This document shows positions 1 through 9,298 of a stretch of DNA of 64,000 nucleotides, piece by piece. Below the pieces are notes generated by a model. It saw nothing but the letters and a program-made list of their open reading frames with translations, ran no database searches and was not told the origin of the DNA. A program made the position numbers and the translations under genes. Positions within the stretch are counted from its first letter, which is position 1. Each line of letters begins with the position of its first letter. Source of the stretch: Streptomyces composti. Lineage in GTDB: Bacteria; Actinomycetota; Actinomycetes; Streptomycetales; Streptomycetaceae. Where the stretch lies: assembly GCF_012034205.1 (NCBI RefSeq), contig NZ_JAATEM010000031.1, positions 1-64,000 on the forward strand, read 5' to 3'.

Positions 1-1
1 C

Positions 2-1027
2 CTAGAGCACGCACTCGGCCTCGGCGTACCGCTCCTCGGGCACCGTCTTGAGACTGGCGACGGCCTCGGCCAGCGACACCATCGTGATGTCGGTCCCCTT
101 CAGCGCCGTCATCCTGCCGAACTCGCCCCGGTGCACCGCCTCCACCGCGTGCCATCCGAACCGGGTGGCGAGCACCCGGTCGTAGGCGGTGGGCGTGCCG
201 CCCCGCTGCACATGCCCGAGGATCACCGGCCGCGCCTCCTTGCCCAGCCGCGACTCCAGCTCCTGGGCGAGCTGCCGGGCGACACCGGCGAAGCGCTCGT
301 GCCCGTAGATGTCCTTGCCGCCCTCGTCGAAGTCCATGGTCCCGGGCCTGGGCTTGGCACCCTCGGCGGCCACGACGATCGCGAACCGCTTGCCCGCCGA
401 GAACCGCGCGCCGACCTTCGCGGTCAGCTCGTCGATGTCGAAGGGCCGCTCGGGCACCACGATGGCGTGGGCGCCGGCCGCCATGCCGGAGTGCAGCGCG
501 ATCCAGCCGGTGTGGCGGCCCATGACCTCCACGATCAGTACCCGCTGGTGGGACTCGGCGGTGGTCTTCAGCCGGTCCAGGGCCTCGGTGGCGACGCCGA
601 CGGCGGTGTCGAAGCCGAAGGTGACGTCCGTGACCGCGATGTCGTTGTCGATGGTCTTCGGCACGCCGACTATCGGCAGCCCGTTGTCGGACAGCAGCCG
701 GGCCGCCTTGAGCGTGCCCTCGCCGCCGATCGGGATGATCGCGTCGAGGCCGAGGTCACGGACGTGCCCCTTGGCGCGCTCCACGCCGTCCCGCAGATGC
801 TCGGGACGGACCCGGGAGGAGCCGAGGATGGTGCCGCCGCGAGCCAGGATGCCGCTCACCGCGTCCAGGTCGAGCTTGAGGTAGTCGCACTCCAGGAGGC
901 CCTTCCACCCGTCCCTGAACCCGATGACCTCGTCGCCGTGGTCGACGACGGCACGGTGCACGACGGACCGGATGACGGCGTTCAGGCCGGGGCAGTCGCC
1001 GCCGGACGTGAGGACACCAATGCGCAT
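2..1027 (-). CDS. pfkA: 6-phosphofructokinase
   Basis: Phosphorylates fructose 6-phosphate to fructose 1,6-bisphosphate in glycolysis (cytosol); 341 residues, normal for the short bacterial PfkA family. Visible motifs are the N-terminal nucleotide loop GVLTSGGDCPGLNA (residues 4-17), IGGEGTLKAA (about 100-109) and the catalytic PKTIDND (about 123-129). The Gly in GGEGT fits an ATP-dependent enzyme, whereas the Lys in PKT is also seen in PPi-dependent enzymes; this mixed Gly/Lys signature is known from actinomycete ATP-PFKs, so the phosphoryl donor is inferred to be ATP. I chose the ATG at 1027 because the family begins at MRIGVLTSGG; the frame is open for 22 more codons upstream. The stop codon lies 2 bases inside the window. 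Transcription is leftward, away from gatD. Confidence 0.96.
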   Translation of the reverse strand: MRIGVLTSGGDCPGLNAVIRSVVHRAVVDHGDEVIGFRDGWKGLLECDYLKLDLDAVSGILARGGTILGSSRVRPEHLRDGVERAKGHVRDLGLDAIIPIGGEGTLKAARLLSDNGLPIVGVPKTIDNDIAVTDVTFGFDTAVGVATEALDRLKTTAESHQRVLIVEVMGRHTGWIALHSGMAAGAHAIVVPERPFDIDELTAKVGARFSAGKRFAIVVAAEGAKPRPGTMDFDEGGKDIYGHERFAGVARQLAQELESRLGKEARPVILGHVQRGGTPTAYDRVLATRFGWHAVEAVHRGEFGRMTALKGTDITMVSLAEAVASLKTVPEERYAEAECVL

Positions 1028-1248
1028 AGCCCGAAACAACCTTCTCGAAGTGGGCCGGGACCGGACCGCGCTGTCCGGCTCGATCCCCGCCACCCTAGCG
1101 GCTGAGGGGGGCGGGGCCGCATCTCGCGTCCGCCTGCTGGACGAGCCCGCTCACCTGTGCGGACCAGGCGTCAGACGGGCTTTCCGGCGGGCTTGGTGAG
1201 GGGCTCTCCGACGGGTTCGTCCGGGGGTGCGGAGGCCGGAGACGACGA

Positions 1249-1284
1249 CGGCGCGGCGGGGTGCGTGAACACCCCGCCGCGCCG
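1249..1284 (-). terminator. Stem-loop terminator after gatD
   Basis: Perfect 15-bp inverted repeat (arms 1249-1263 and 1270-1284) with a 6-nt loop, starting 28 bp past the gatD stop codon. There is no U-tract, as is usual in Streptomyces. It separates the murT-gatD transcript from pfkA. Confidence 0.8.
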
Positions 1285-1311
1285 CCGGGTCACCTCAAGG
1301 GCGCAGCGTAT

Positions 1312-2040
1312 TCACCCGGGCTGCTGCGCGGCGGCGATGCGCTCGTTGCGCAGCGACTCGTACCACCGGTCGTCGGTCGGCGGGAGCGCGTTGACGTCCA
1401 GCGCCAGCTTCAGCAGCAGATCGGCGATCTGCGGGTTGCGGGCCAGCACCGGGCCGTGCATGTAGGTGCCGAACACCGTGTCGTTGTAGGCGCCTTCGGT
1501 GCCGTCGCCGGTGCCGTTGCCGTTGCCGAACCGCACCCGGGCGAACGGTCGGGCCGAGGGGCCCAGGTGGGTGACGCCCTGGTGGTTCTCGAAGCCGGTC
1601 AGCGGAGGCAGTCCCAGCTCCGGGTCGATGTCGGCCAGCACGTCGCCGACGCAGCGCGCGCCCTCGCCGCGCACCGAGACCACGTCCAGCAGTCCGAGGC
1701 CGGGCTCGCGCTGGCCGAGGTCGTTGATGAACTCGTGGCCGAGGATCTGGTAGCCGGCGCACACCGAGAACACGATCGCGCCGTTCTCCACCGCCCTGTT
1801 GAGACCGCCGTCCCGGCGCAGCCGTTCGGCCGCGAGACGCTGCGGCCGGTCCTCGCCGCCGCCGATCAGGTAGATGTCCCCGGACGTGGGGACCGGCTGG
1901 TCGCTGCGCACGTCGAGCCGGGACACGTCCAGGCCGCGCTGGCGTGCGCGGCGCTCCACGACGAGCACATTGCCCTGGTCGCCGTAGGTGCTGAGCAGGT
2001 CGGGATAGACCCAGACGACCCGCAGGCTGTTGTCACTCAC
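1312..2040 (-). CDS. gatD: Lipid II isoglutaminyl synthase, glutamine amidotransferase subunit GatD
   Basis: CobB/CobQ-like class I glutamine amidotransferase of 242 residues. It releases ammonia from glutamine for MurT, which amidates the alpha-carboxyl of D-Glu in lipid II on the cytoplasmic face of the membrane. The nucleophile Cys is in FSVCAGYQILG (about residue 94) and a catalytic His in GTYMHGPVLARNP near the C terminus. The GTG at 2040 is the start; homologues begin in the same place, with the YPDLLSTYGDQGN segment soon after. It lies 17 bp downstream of murT, so the two form an operon as in other Gram-positive bacteria. The assignment rests on the motifs and the murT neighbour; cobyric acid synthase is excluded by the short length. 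Confidence 0.95.
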   Translation of the reverse strand: MSDNSLRVVWVYPDLLSTYGDQGNVLVVERRARQRGLDVSRLDVRSDQPVPTSGDIYLIGGGEDRPQRLAAERLRRDGGLNRAVENGAIVFSVCAGYQILGHEFINDLGQREPGLGLLDVVSVRGEGARCVGDVLADIDPELGLPPLTGFENHQGVTHLGPSARPFARVRFGNGNGTGDGTEGAYNDTVFGTYMHGPVLARNPQIADLLLKLALDVNALPPTDDRWYESLRNERIAAAQQPG

Positions 2041-2057
2041 AAAAGTCCCCTGAGTTG

Positions 2058-3296
2058 TCAGTTGCCGACGCGGCGGCGCAGGTCCTGGAACGCGGTGTAG
2101 TTGGCGATGACCTCGATGCGGCCCGGCGGGCAGGCCGCCACCGCCTGGTCGAGGTTCTCGCACACCTGGAACTGCTGATCGGCCACCTCCAGGCGCACCG
2201 CGAGGTCCAGCCTCCGGTCGCCGATGACACAGATCGGGTGCCCGGTGAGCCGGGTGTAGTCGACGTCCCACAGCCAGGAGGTGTCGGTGCCGTCCGCGGA
2301 GCGGGCGTTGACCGAGAGGATCACCGGCGTGGGCGGCGGGTCGATCAGCGAGAACGTCTCCAGCCAGCCCGCGGGGTTCTTGGCGAGCAGCAGCCGCAGG
2401 TCGCGGCCCTGGAACTGCACCACGTCGTAGCGTCCGGCGACGGCCTGCACCTGGTACATCCGCTCCAGCGCCACCTGCGGCGGCACCCCGAACACCGCGG
2501 CCACGGCGGCGGAGGTCGCGGCGTTGGCCTTGTTGGCGCGGCCCGGCAGCTGCAGGTGGATGGGCCAGGCGGAGCCGTGCGGGTCGATCACATGGTCGCC
2601 GGAGAGCGCCCAGCTCGGCGTCGGCCGGCGGAAGCCGCACTCGCCGCAGAACCAGTCGTCGCCGGGACGCTGCATCACACCGCCGCAGGAGGGGCAGGAC
2701 CAGGCGTCGTCCTTCCACATCTGGCCCGCGGCGACCCAGATCACGTTCGGCGACGAGGAGGCGGCCCAGACCACCAGCGGGTCGTCGGCGTTGGCCACGA
2801 TGACGGCCTTGGACCCGGCGAGCCCTTCGCGCCAGTTCTCCGCGAGCATGCGGGTCTCCGCCGCGCGGTCCAGCTGGTCGCGGGAGAGGTTCAGCAGGGC
2901 GATGCACTTGGGGTCGGTGTCGCGGGCGACGCCGGAGAGGTACTTCTCGTCGACCTCGATGACACCGAACTTCGCGTCCGAGCCGCCGGCCAGCGCGGAG
3001 GTGATGCCGGCGGGCATGTTGGCGCCGAGCGCGTTGGAGACCACGGGACCGGCGGCGCGCAGCGCCTCGGCGATCAGCCGGGTCGTGGTGGTCTTGCCGT
3101 TGGTCGCCGAGACGAGAACGCAGTCCAGGTTCTGCGCCAGTCGCGCGAGAAGATCGGGATCGAGTTTCAGCGCCACCCGGCCACCGATCACCGAACCGCT
3201 GCCGCGCCCGGCGGCGCGGGATGCCGCTGCGACCGCCTTGCCCGCGGTCACGGCCAGCTTGGCCCGCGGCGTGAGCGGGTCCGAGTTGCCTGCCAT
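2058..3296 (-). CDS. murT: Lipid II isoglutaminyl synthase, Mur-ligase-like subunit MurT
   Basis: Mur-ligase family ATPase of 412 residues that partners GatD in peptidoglycan D-Glu amidation. The P-loop SATNGKTTTTR is near residue 65, and a four-cysteine zinc ribbon (CPSC and CGEC, about 19 residues apart, near residues 205-225) is inserted in the central domain, a hallmark of MurT. The C-terminal part matches the DUF1727 region. The ATG at 3296 is preceded by AAGGAGG at a normal distance, which decides the start against an in-frame ATG 17 codons upstream. It is first gene of the murT-gatD operon and divergent from def. Confidence 0.95.
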   Translation of the reverse strand: MAGNSDPLTPRAKLAVTAGKAVAAASRAAGRGSGSVIGGRVALKLDPDLLARLAQNLDCVLVSATNGKTTTTRLIAEALRAAGPVVSNALGANMPAGITSALAGGSDAKFGVIEVDEKYLSGVARDTDPKCIALLNLSRDQLDRAAETRMLAENWREGLAGSKAVIVANADDPLVVWAASSSPNVIWVAAGQMWKDDAWSCPSCGGVMQRPGDDWFCGECGFRRPTPSWALSGDHVIDPHGSAWPIHLQLPGRANKANAATSAAVAAVFGVPPQVALERMYQVQAVAGRYDVVQFQGRDLRLLLAKNPAGWLETFSLIDPPPTPVILSVNARSADGTDTSWLWDVDYTRLTGHPICVIGDRRLDLAVRLEVADQQFQVCENLDQAVAACPPGRIEVIANYTAFQDLRRRVGN

Positions 3297-3431
3297 CAGT
3301 TCTCGATCCTCCTTGCGTACGCGCCGCGCCTTGTGCCTGACGGCCACGTGGTGTGGGCCTCAGCCTATCGAGATCCTTTGGCGGCCCAGAACCATGGCTC
3401 CCGGTTGTGACGGGCGCCGGTGCGAGGACCG

Positions 3432-3447
3432 TACCCTGACCGCCATG
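3432..3447 (+). promoter_or_regulatory. Possible leaderless promoter of def
   Basis: TACCCT (3432-3437) fits a TANNNT -10 hexamer and ends 7 nt before the def ATG at 3445; TGACGG at 3408-3413 could be a -35 with 18-bp spacing. There is no Shine-Dalgarno sequence before this ATG, so a leaderless transcript is inferred. Confidence 0.35.
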
Positions 3448-4008
3448 CGACACGGCCCCATCCCCGGCGTCCACGGACGCGTGCGCCCCCTCACCCTGCT
3501 CGGCGACCCTGTCCTGCACACGCCGTGCCGGGAGGTCACGGAGTTCGGTCCGGAACTCGGCCGGCTGGTGGAGGACTTGTTCGCCACCATGTACGCGGCG
3601 CGGGGGGTGGGCCTGGCGGCGAACCAGATCGGGGTGCCGCTGCGGGTGTTCGTCTACGACTGCCCCGACGACGAGGACGAGCGGCACCTCGGGCACGTGG
3701 TCAACCCGCGCCTGGTGGAGCTGGACGGCGTGACGGTCCGCGGCCCGGAGGGCTGCCTGTCCCTGCCGGGCCTGGAGGCGGGCACCGAACGCCACGACCA
3801 CGCGGTGATCGAGGGCGTGACGAAGACCGGCGAGCCTGTCACGGTGCACGGCACCGGCTGGTTCGCCCGCTGTCTGCAGCACGAGTCCGACCACCTCGAG
3901 GGCCGGGTCTACGCCGACCACCTCAGCGGCTGGCGCCGCCGCCGGCTGGCGCGCCGGATCTCCCGCACCTCCTGGGGCCGGGACACCTCATGGGGCCGGG
4001 GCGGGTGA
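3445..4008 (+). CDS. def: Peptide deformylase
   Basis: Removes the formyl group from N-terminal formylmethionine of nascent proteins; iron-type metalloenzyme of 187 residues. All three family motifs are visible: GVGLAANQIG, EGCLSLPG (metal-binding Cys) and QHESDHLEG (two metal-binding His and catalytic Glu). The C-terminal tail is Arg-rich (WRRRRLARRIS), which may contact the ribosome. The start is the ATG at 3445, giving MRHGPIPG; no ribosome binding site is seen. It is a single gene, divergent from murT. Streptomyces usually carry several def copies; no fmt neighbour is present here, so this may be a secondary copy. Confidence 0.95.
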   Translation: MRHGPIPGVHGRVRPLTLLGDPVLHTPCREVTEFGPELGRLVEDLFATMYAARGVGLAANQIGVPLRVFVYDCPDDEDERHLGHVVNPRLVELDGVTVRGPEGCLSLPGLEAGTERHDHAVIEGVTKTGEPVTVHGTGWFARCLQHESDHLEGRVYADHLSGWRRRRLARRISRTSWGRDTSWGRGG

Positions 4009-4083
4009 GCCGACCGGGCCGTCCGGGCGGCGCGGCGTATGCCGCCTAGCCGGAGTCCCGGGCCCGCGCGGGGCTCGGCGGGG

Positions 4084-4725
4084 TCAGAAGCCCGGGCCGC
4101 CGAGTCTGTCCCCGGCGGCGGCCAGGCGGCCCCAGAGGAGGTCGGCGAGGCTGCGCACCAACTCGGCGCGGGAGCAGGGGCGTTCGCCCAGCCACCAGTC
4201 GCCCGCCGCGTGCATCATCCCGACGATCCCGTGACCCCAGACGCGGGCCAGCTGCTGCGAGTCCGGCCCGAGGTCGACGCGCTCCTCGATCACCTGCGCC
4301 AGTTCCTCGCCCATGCGGCGCAGCAGGGGCGCCGAGTGCTTGCCGACGTCGAAGCCCTGGTCCCCGGACGACCCCTCGGCCGGGTGCATCAGGAACCGGT
4401 ACACCTGCGGCCGTGCCTCGATCGCCGCGAGATAGGTGTCGAGCGTGTTCTCCACCCGCTCCCGCCGGTCGGCCGGCGCGTCCAGCGCGGCGCGCAGCGA
4501 GTCGAGCAGGGCGTCGGTGTGCCGCTTGGCCAGTGCCGCGTACAGGCCGCCCTTGTCGCCGAAGTGCCGGTACAGGATGGGCTTGGTGATCCCCGCCTCC
4601 GCGGCGATCGCGTTCATCGACGCCTGCGGGCCGTCGCGCAGCACCACCCGGTCGGCGGCCTCCAGCAGCTCGCGCCGGCGGCGGTCGGCGGCCCGCTGCT
4701 GATCGGTCCGCTGTGTGGTGTCCAT
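4084..4725 (-). CDS. TetR-family transcriptional regulator
   Basis: Repressor-type protein of 213 residues. An N-terminal helix-turn-helix (about residues 20-65) contains AIAAEAGITKPILYRHFGDKG, typical of TetR proteins, followed by an all-helical ligand domain. The ATG at 4725 has GGGGAG seven bases upstream. It is divergent from the acyl-CoA dehydrogenase gene at 4899, and the shared 173-bp spacer carries overlapping GTAAC/GTTAC palindromes. I infer that it controls itself and the dehydrogenase, probably responding to an acyl-CoA; the ligand cannot be read from sequence. Confidence 0.9.
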   Translation of the reverse strand: MDTTQRTDQQRAADRRRRELLEAADRVVLRDGPQASMNAIAAEAGITKPILYRHFGDKGGLYAALAKRHTDALLDSLRAALDAPADRRERVENTLDTYLAAIEARPQVYRFLMHPAEGSSGDQGFDVGKHSAPLLRRMGEELAQVIEERVDLGPDSQQLARVWGHGIVGMMHAAGDWWLGERPCSRAELVRSLADLLWGRLAAAGDRLGGPGF

Positions 4726-4840
4726 GAGCTCTCCCCACCCGTGCTGGTTCGGTGACGCCTGCGCAAAGTAGCACTGCCCTTGTCCGGTCCGTCGAACGGG
4801 GATGCCGACCTGTCCTCGGGAGTTGACTTTTCCTACCCGC

Positions 4841-4870
4841 CGGTAACAGACTGCGGTTACCGCAAGTAAC
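4841..4870. promoter_or_regulatory. Candidate TetR operator with three half-sites
   Basis: CGGTAAC (4841-4847) and GTTACCG (4856-4862) form an inverted repeat with an 8-bp spacer; GTTAC (4856-4860) and GTAAC (4866-4870) form a second, overlapping one; GCGGTTACCGC (4853-4863) is itself a palindrome. The cluster ends 28 bp before the acyl-CoA dehydrogenase start, next to a TTGACT element at 4823-4828. Confidence 0.6.
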
Positions 4871-4898
4871 ATGCACGTGCGCCGCCGCTGGAGGGGAC

Positions 4899-6125
<1,227 letters not shown>

Positions 6126-6197
6126 CCCGCCCGGCCGGCCCGCACACCCCCGCGGGGTCCGCCGGCCGCTCCACCGAACGGCCCGCCCCCACGGCCG

Positions 6198-6226
6198 CGG
6201 CCCCTCCCGTCCACCGGGAGGGGCCG
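6198..6226 (+). terminator. Stem-loop after acyl-CoA dehydrogenase
   Basis: Perfect 12-bp inverted repeat CGGCCCCTCCCG / CGGGAGGGGCCG with a 5-nt loop, 73 bp after the stop codon and 100 bp before the next start. Confidence 0.75.
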
Positions 6227-6325
6227 TTCCCGTGCCGGCGCTCCGGCGTTCCCCCCTCCGGCCGGGTTGCCCCCGGCCGGACCCCGGGCACATCTCAGGG
6301 GAAAAGCGACGCCACGGAGGACGCG

Positions 6326-6988
6326 ATGACACGTACGGCCCGGGAACTGCTGAGGACGATCACCGCCGAGCTCGCGCCCGACCCGCGGTCCAACCCGCTG
6401 GTTCCGCTGATCGCTTCCGGTGAGGCGGACCGGGAGGTGCTGGCGACGCTCGCCCTGGAGCAGATGAGGGTGATCCCGGCCGACCGGCGCGCCTTCCTCC
6501 AGCTGGCCCTGCGCTCCTCGGCCGAGCCGGAGGCCGACGCCTGCTTCACCGCACTGGCCGAGGGAGAGGCGATCGCCGGGAAGCGGCTGGCGGCCTTCGC
6601 CGCGGCCTGCGGAGTCGACGAGGCCCGCGCCTCGGCGTACACTCCGCTGCCGGGCTGCCAGGCCTACCCCGCCTATGTGGCCTGGCTGGCCCTGAACGCC
6701 GCCCCGGCCGACGCGGTGCTGGCCGTCACCGCCAACTTCTCGGCGTGGGGCGGCTACTGCGCCACCATCGCCGGCGCCCTGCGCACCCACTACGGCTTCA
6801 CCGACGAGGCGTGCGCCTTCTTCGACTTCTTCGCCGAACCGGCCCCGGACCTGGAGCGCACGGCCGAGAACGCCGTCCAGGCGGCCCTGGACACGGGCCG
6901 TCTGGACGAGAGGCGGGCCCGCTCCTACGGGCATCTGCTGCAGAGCTACGAGGCGCTGTTCTGGCGGACCCTGCAGCGGTCCGCCTAG
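6326..6988 (+). CDS. TenA/heme-oxygenase-fold protein, function unassigned
   Basis: All-helical protein of 220 residues resembling the TenA/THI-4 (thiaminase II-like) fold: an N-terminal region with LALEQMRVIPADRRAFLQLALR, then LPGCQAYPAYVAWLALNAAPADAVLAV at about residues 112-138 and a C-terminal FWRTLQ segment. TenA enzymes use a cysteine in a Cys-Tyr context of the fifth helix; here that region reads NFSAWGGYCATI, so the catalytic arrangement is not clearly conserved and thiaminase activity should not be assumed. CGGAGG precedes the ATG at 6326. It has no thiamine-biosynthesis neighbours. An isolated gene between two stem-loops. Confidence 0.7.
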   Translation: MTRTARELLRTITAELAPDPRSNPLVPLIASGEADREVLATLALEQMRVIPADRRAFLQLALRSSAEPEADACFTALAEGEAIAGKRLAAFAAACGVDEARASAYTPLPGCQAYPAYVAWLALNAAPADAVLAVTANFSAWGGYCATIAGALRTHYGFTDEACAFFDFFAEPAPDLERTAENAVQAALDTGRLDERRARSYGHLLQSYEALFWRTLQRSA

Positions 6989-6996
6989 CGGATCCG

Positions 6997-7045
6997 CCGG
7001 CGGAGCGCTCCGCCGGACCCTCCGGCGGCCCGGTCCGGCCGGGCC
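6997..7045. terminator. Two stem-loops between convergent genes
   Basis: A perfect 20-bp palindrome CCGGCGGAGCGCTCCGCCGG (6997-7016) begins 8 bp past the TenA-like stop codon, and GGCCCGG / CCGGGCC with a 5-nt loop lies at 7027-7045. Together they probably end transcription from both sides. Confidence 0.6.
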
Positions 7046-7109
7046 CTCCGGCATCCCGCCCGGCTGCCCCGCCGGCGCCCCGTGCGCCGGCACCGCCACG
7101 CGCCGCGGA

Positions 7110-7346
7110 TCACGGCGTGCGTCCGCTGCTGTGCGCGATGCAGGCCACGTCGATCCGGTCGGCCAGCTTGGCCAGCTCGATGGTGAGCGCGGCCACCGTG
7201 TCCTCGTCGAGCCCTTGCTCCCCGTCCTCGACCAGCCGCACCCAGCGGCCGCCCACCGTCCGCAGCAGCTTGCTGACATCGGCCGCGGCCACCTGCAGTT
7301 TCCCGCGGTCGTCGACGATCAGAGGCAGAGTCACTTCGCGGTTCAC
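7110..7346 (-). CDS. Small conserved protein (DUF6213-like)
   Basis: Soluble protein of 78 residues, starting NREVTLPLIVDDRGKLQV after a GTG at 7346 and ending DRIDVACIAHSS. It has no transmembrane segment or known catalytic motif. From memory it resembles the Streptomyces family called DUF6213; this was not checked. It lies 25 bp downstream of the aldehyde dehydrogenase on the same strand and is probably its operon partner. The upstream part of the open frame has no family-like sequence, so the GTG was preferred. Function unknown. Confidence 0.75.
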   Translation of the reverse strand: MNREVTLPLIVDDRGKLQVAAADVSKLLRTVGGRWVRLVEDGEQGLDEDTVAALTIELAKLADRIDVACIAHSSGRTP

Positions 7347-7371
7347 AGATCGGATCGTAGCCCCGGAAGCC

Positions 7372-8757
7372 TCACGCAACCTGCCAAACCGTGGTGATGT
7401 TGCAGAACTCCCGGATTCCGTGCCCGGACAGCTCACGCCCGTAGCCGGACCGCTTCACCCCGCCGAACGGGAGGGCCGGGTGAGAGGCCGTCATGCCGTT
7501 GATGAAGACGCCGCCCGCCTCCAGGTCCCGTGCGAACTCCTCGGCCTCGGCCTCGTCCCGCGTCCAGACGTTCGAACTCAGCCCGAACGGGGTGTCGTTG
7601 GCGATCAGCACCGCCTCGGCCAGGTCCGCGGCGCGGTAGAGCGTCGCCACCGGCCCGAACGCCTCCTCCCGGTGGATGCGCATCTCCCGGTCGATCCCGG
7701 ACAGCACCGTCGGCGGGTAGTACCAGCCCGGGCCCTCGGGGCGCTCGCCGCCGCACAGCACCTCCGCTCCGGCGCGCACCGCGTCGTCGACCAGCTCCTC
7801 CAGATCGCTGCGCCCCTGTTCGGTCGCCAGCGGCCCGACGTCGGTCTCCTCCTCCATCGGGTCGCCGACCCTCAGCGCCTTCATGCCCTCCGTGAAGCGC
7901 TCGGCGAAGGCGTCGTAGACGTCCGTGTGCACGATGAAGCGCTTGGCGGCGATGCAGGACTGCCCGTTGTTCTGCACCCGCGCGGTGACCGCCACCCGAA
8001 CGGCCCGGTCCAGGTCGGCGGAGGGCATCACCACGTAGGGGTCGCTGCCGCCCAGCTCCAGCACCGTCTTCTTGATCATCTCCCCGGCGGTGGACGCCAC
8101 CGCCCGCCCGGCGGGCTCGCTGCCGGTGAGCGTGGCCGCCTTGACCCGGTCGTCCCGCAGGATCTCGTCGACCGCGCCGGAGCCGATGAGCAGCGTCTGG
8201 AAGCAGCCCTCGGTGAAGCCCGCGCGGTGGAACAGGTCCTCCAGGTACAGGGCGGTCTCCGGCACGTTCGAGGCGTGCTTGAGCAGGCCCACGTTGCCCG
8301 CCATCAGCGCGGGCGCGGCGAACCGCACCACCTGCCACAGCGGGAAGTTCCACGGCATCACCGCGAGCACCGGACCCAGCGGCCGGTAGCGCACCACGAC
8401 CCGCGAGGCGCCGGAGTCCCGCACGTCGGCGGCGTCGGGCTCCTCGTCGGCGAGCAGCGAGGCGGCGCGGTCGGCGTACCAGCGCATGGCCTTGGCGCAC
8501 TTGGCGGCCTCCGCGCGGGCCTGCTTCAGCGGCTTGCCCATCTCGGTGGTCATCACCCGGGCGACGCTCTCGTTGTCCTCGTCGAGCAGGTCGGCGGCGC
8601 GGCGCAGCAGTGCGGACCGCTCCTCGAAGCTCGTCGTCCGGTACGTACGGAAGGTGGCCTCGGCGAGCTGGAGCCGGCGCTCGATCTCCTCCTCGCCCAT
8701 GGCCTCGTACGTCTTGAGCGTCTCGCCGGTCGCCGGATTCACCGTTGCGATGGGCAT
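7372..8757 (-). CDS. gabD: NAD(P)-dependent aldehyde dehydrogenase (succinate-semialdehyde dehydrogenase type)
   Basis: Aldehyde dehydrogenase of 461 residues oxidising an aldehyde to the acid. Motifs: MPWNFPLWQVVRF, the glycine motif GSEPAGRAV, the general-base Glu in LELGGSDPYVVM (about residue 232), the nucleophilic Cys in NNGQSCIAAKRF (about residue 266), and FGPVATL. The short length and these motifs match NADP-dependent succinate-semialdehyde dehydrogenases, but substrate choice is inferred. GGGAGGT precedes the ATG at 8757. It is followed closely by the 78-residue protein; the NUDIX gene upstream is 76 bp away, so a separate promoter is likely. Confidence 0.88.
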   Translation of the reverse strand: MPIATVNPATGETLKTYEAMGEEEIERRLQLAEATFRTYRTTSFEERSALLRRAADLLDEDNESVARVMTTEMGKPLKQARAEAAKCAKAMRWYADRAASLLADEEPDAADVRDSGASRVVVRYRPLGPVLAVMPWNFPLWQVVRFAAPALMAGNVGLLKHASNVPETALYLEDLFHRAGFTEGCFQTLLIGSGAVDEILRDDRVKAATLTGSEPAGRAVASTAGEMIKKTVLELGGSDPYVVMPSADLDRAVRVAVTARVQNNGQSCIAAKRFIVHTDVYDAFAERFTEGMKALRVGDPMEEETDVGPLATEQGRSDLEELVDDAVRAGAEVLCGGERPEGPGWYYPPTVLSGIDREMRIHREEAFGPVATLYRAADLAEAVLIANDTPFGLSSNVWTRDEAEAEEFARDLEAGGVFINGMTASHPALPFGGVKRSGYGRELSGHGIREFCNITTVWQVA

Positions 8758-8833
8758 CGCGGACCTCCCTGGGGGCACGGGCTTGCTTCGACCTTCCCGC
8801 GCGGCCGGGGGCGGCGCAACGCGGGAGGGCTCC

Positions 8834-9298
8834 TCAGAGCGAGTGCTCCGCCAAGCGGTCGAGAAACGCCGTCTGCGCCTTGACGATCACCTCACGCGCC
8901 CGGTCCAGCCCGAACCACGCCACCCGGTCCAGCTCCGGGAACTCCTGCGTCCGCCCCGACCGCGGCGGCCACTCCATCTCGAACGTCCCCGGCACGATCG
9001 CCTCCGGGTCGACGTCCCCCTCCACGGCCCACGCCGTCACCACCTTGCCGCCGGACTGGCGCACCTCGCCCAGCGGGATCGCCTCCCCGTCCGGCGGGGG
9101 GAGGCCCAGCTCCTCCTCGAACTCCCTGCGGGCCGCCTCCCAGGCCGGCTCGTCCGACGCGTACTCGCCCTTGATCACCGTCCAGGCACCGGCCTCCCGG
9201 CGGGCGAAGAACGGGCCGCCCATGTGACCGAGCAGCACCTCGAGGCCCCCGCCGGTGCGCCGGAACACCAGCAGGCCGGCGCTGCGGGCGCCTGTCAC
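8834..9298 (-). CDS. NUDIX hydrolase
   Basis: NUDIX-fold pyrophosphohydrolase of 154 residues. The Nudix box runs from the Gly of GEYASDEPAWEAARREFEEE to the following LGL and keeps the G-x5-E-x7-RE-U-x-EE-x-G-U pattern. The C terminus (DRVAWFGLDRAREVIVKAQ) is typical of a subgroup annotated as NTP pyrophosphohydrolases. The GTG at 9298 overlaps the ligase stop codon in a GTGA sequence, so translation is probably coupled to the upstream DNA ligase. I infer a role in nucleotide sanitation or processing of adenylylated products; the substrate is unknown. Confidence 0.9.
   Translation of the reverse strand: MTGARSAGLLVFRRTGGGLEVLLGHMGGPFFARREAGAWTVIKGEYASDEPAWEAARREFEEELGLPPPDGEAIPLGEVRQSGGKVVTAWAVEGDVDPEAIVPGTFEMEWPPRSGRTQEFPELDRVAWFGLDRAREVIVKAQTAFLDRLAEHSL

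Noticed and set aside
2041..3921. One long - strand frame running through gatD and opposite def
   Set aside because: Only the part from 2040 downward has GatD sequence; the rest is an out-of-frame shadow of murT and the antisense of def.
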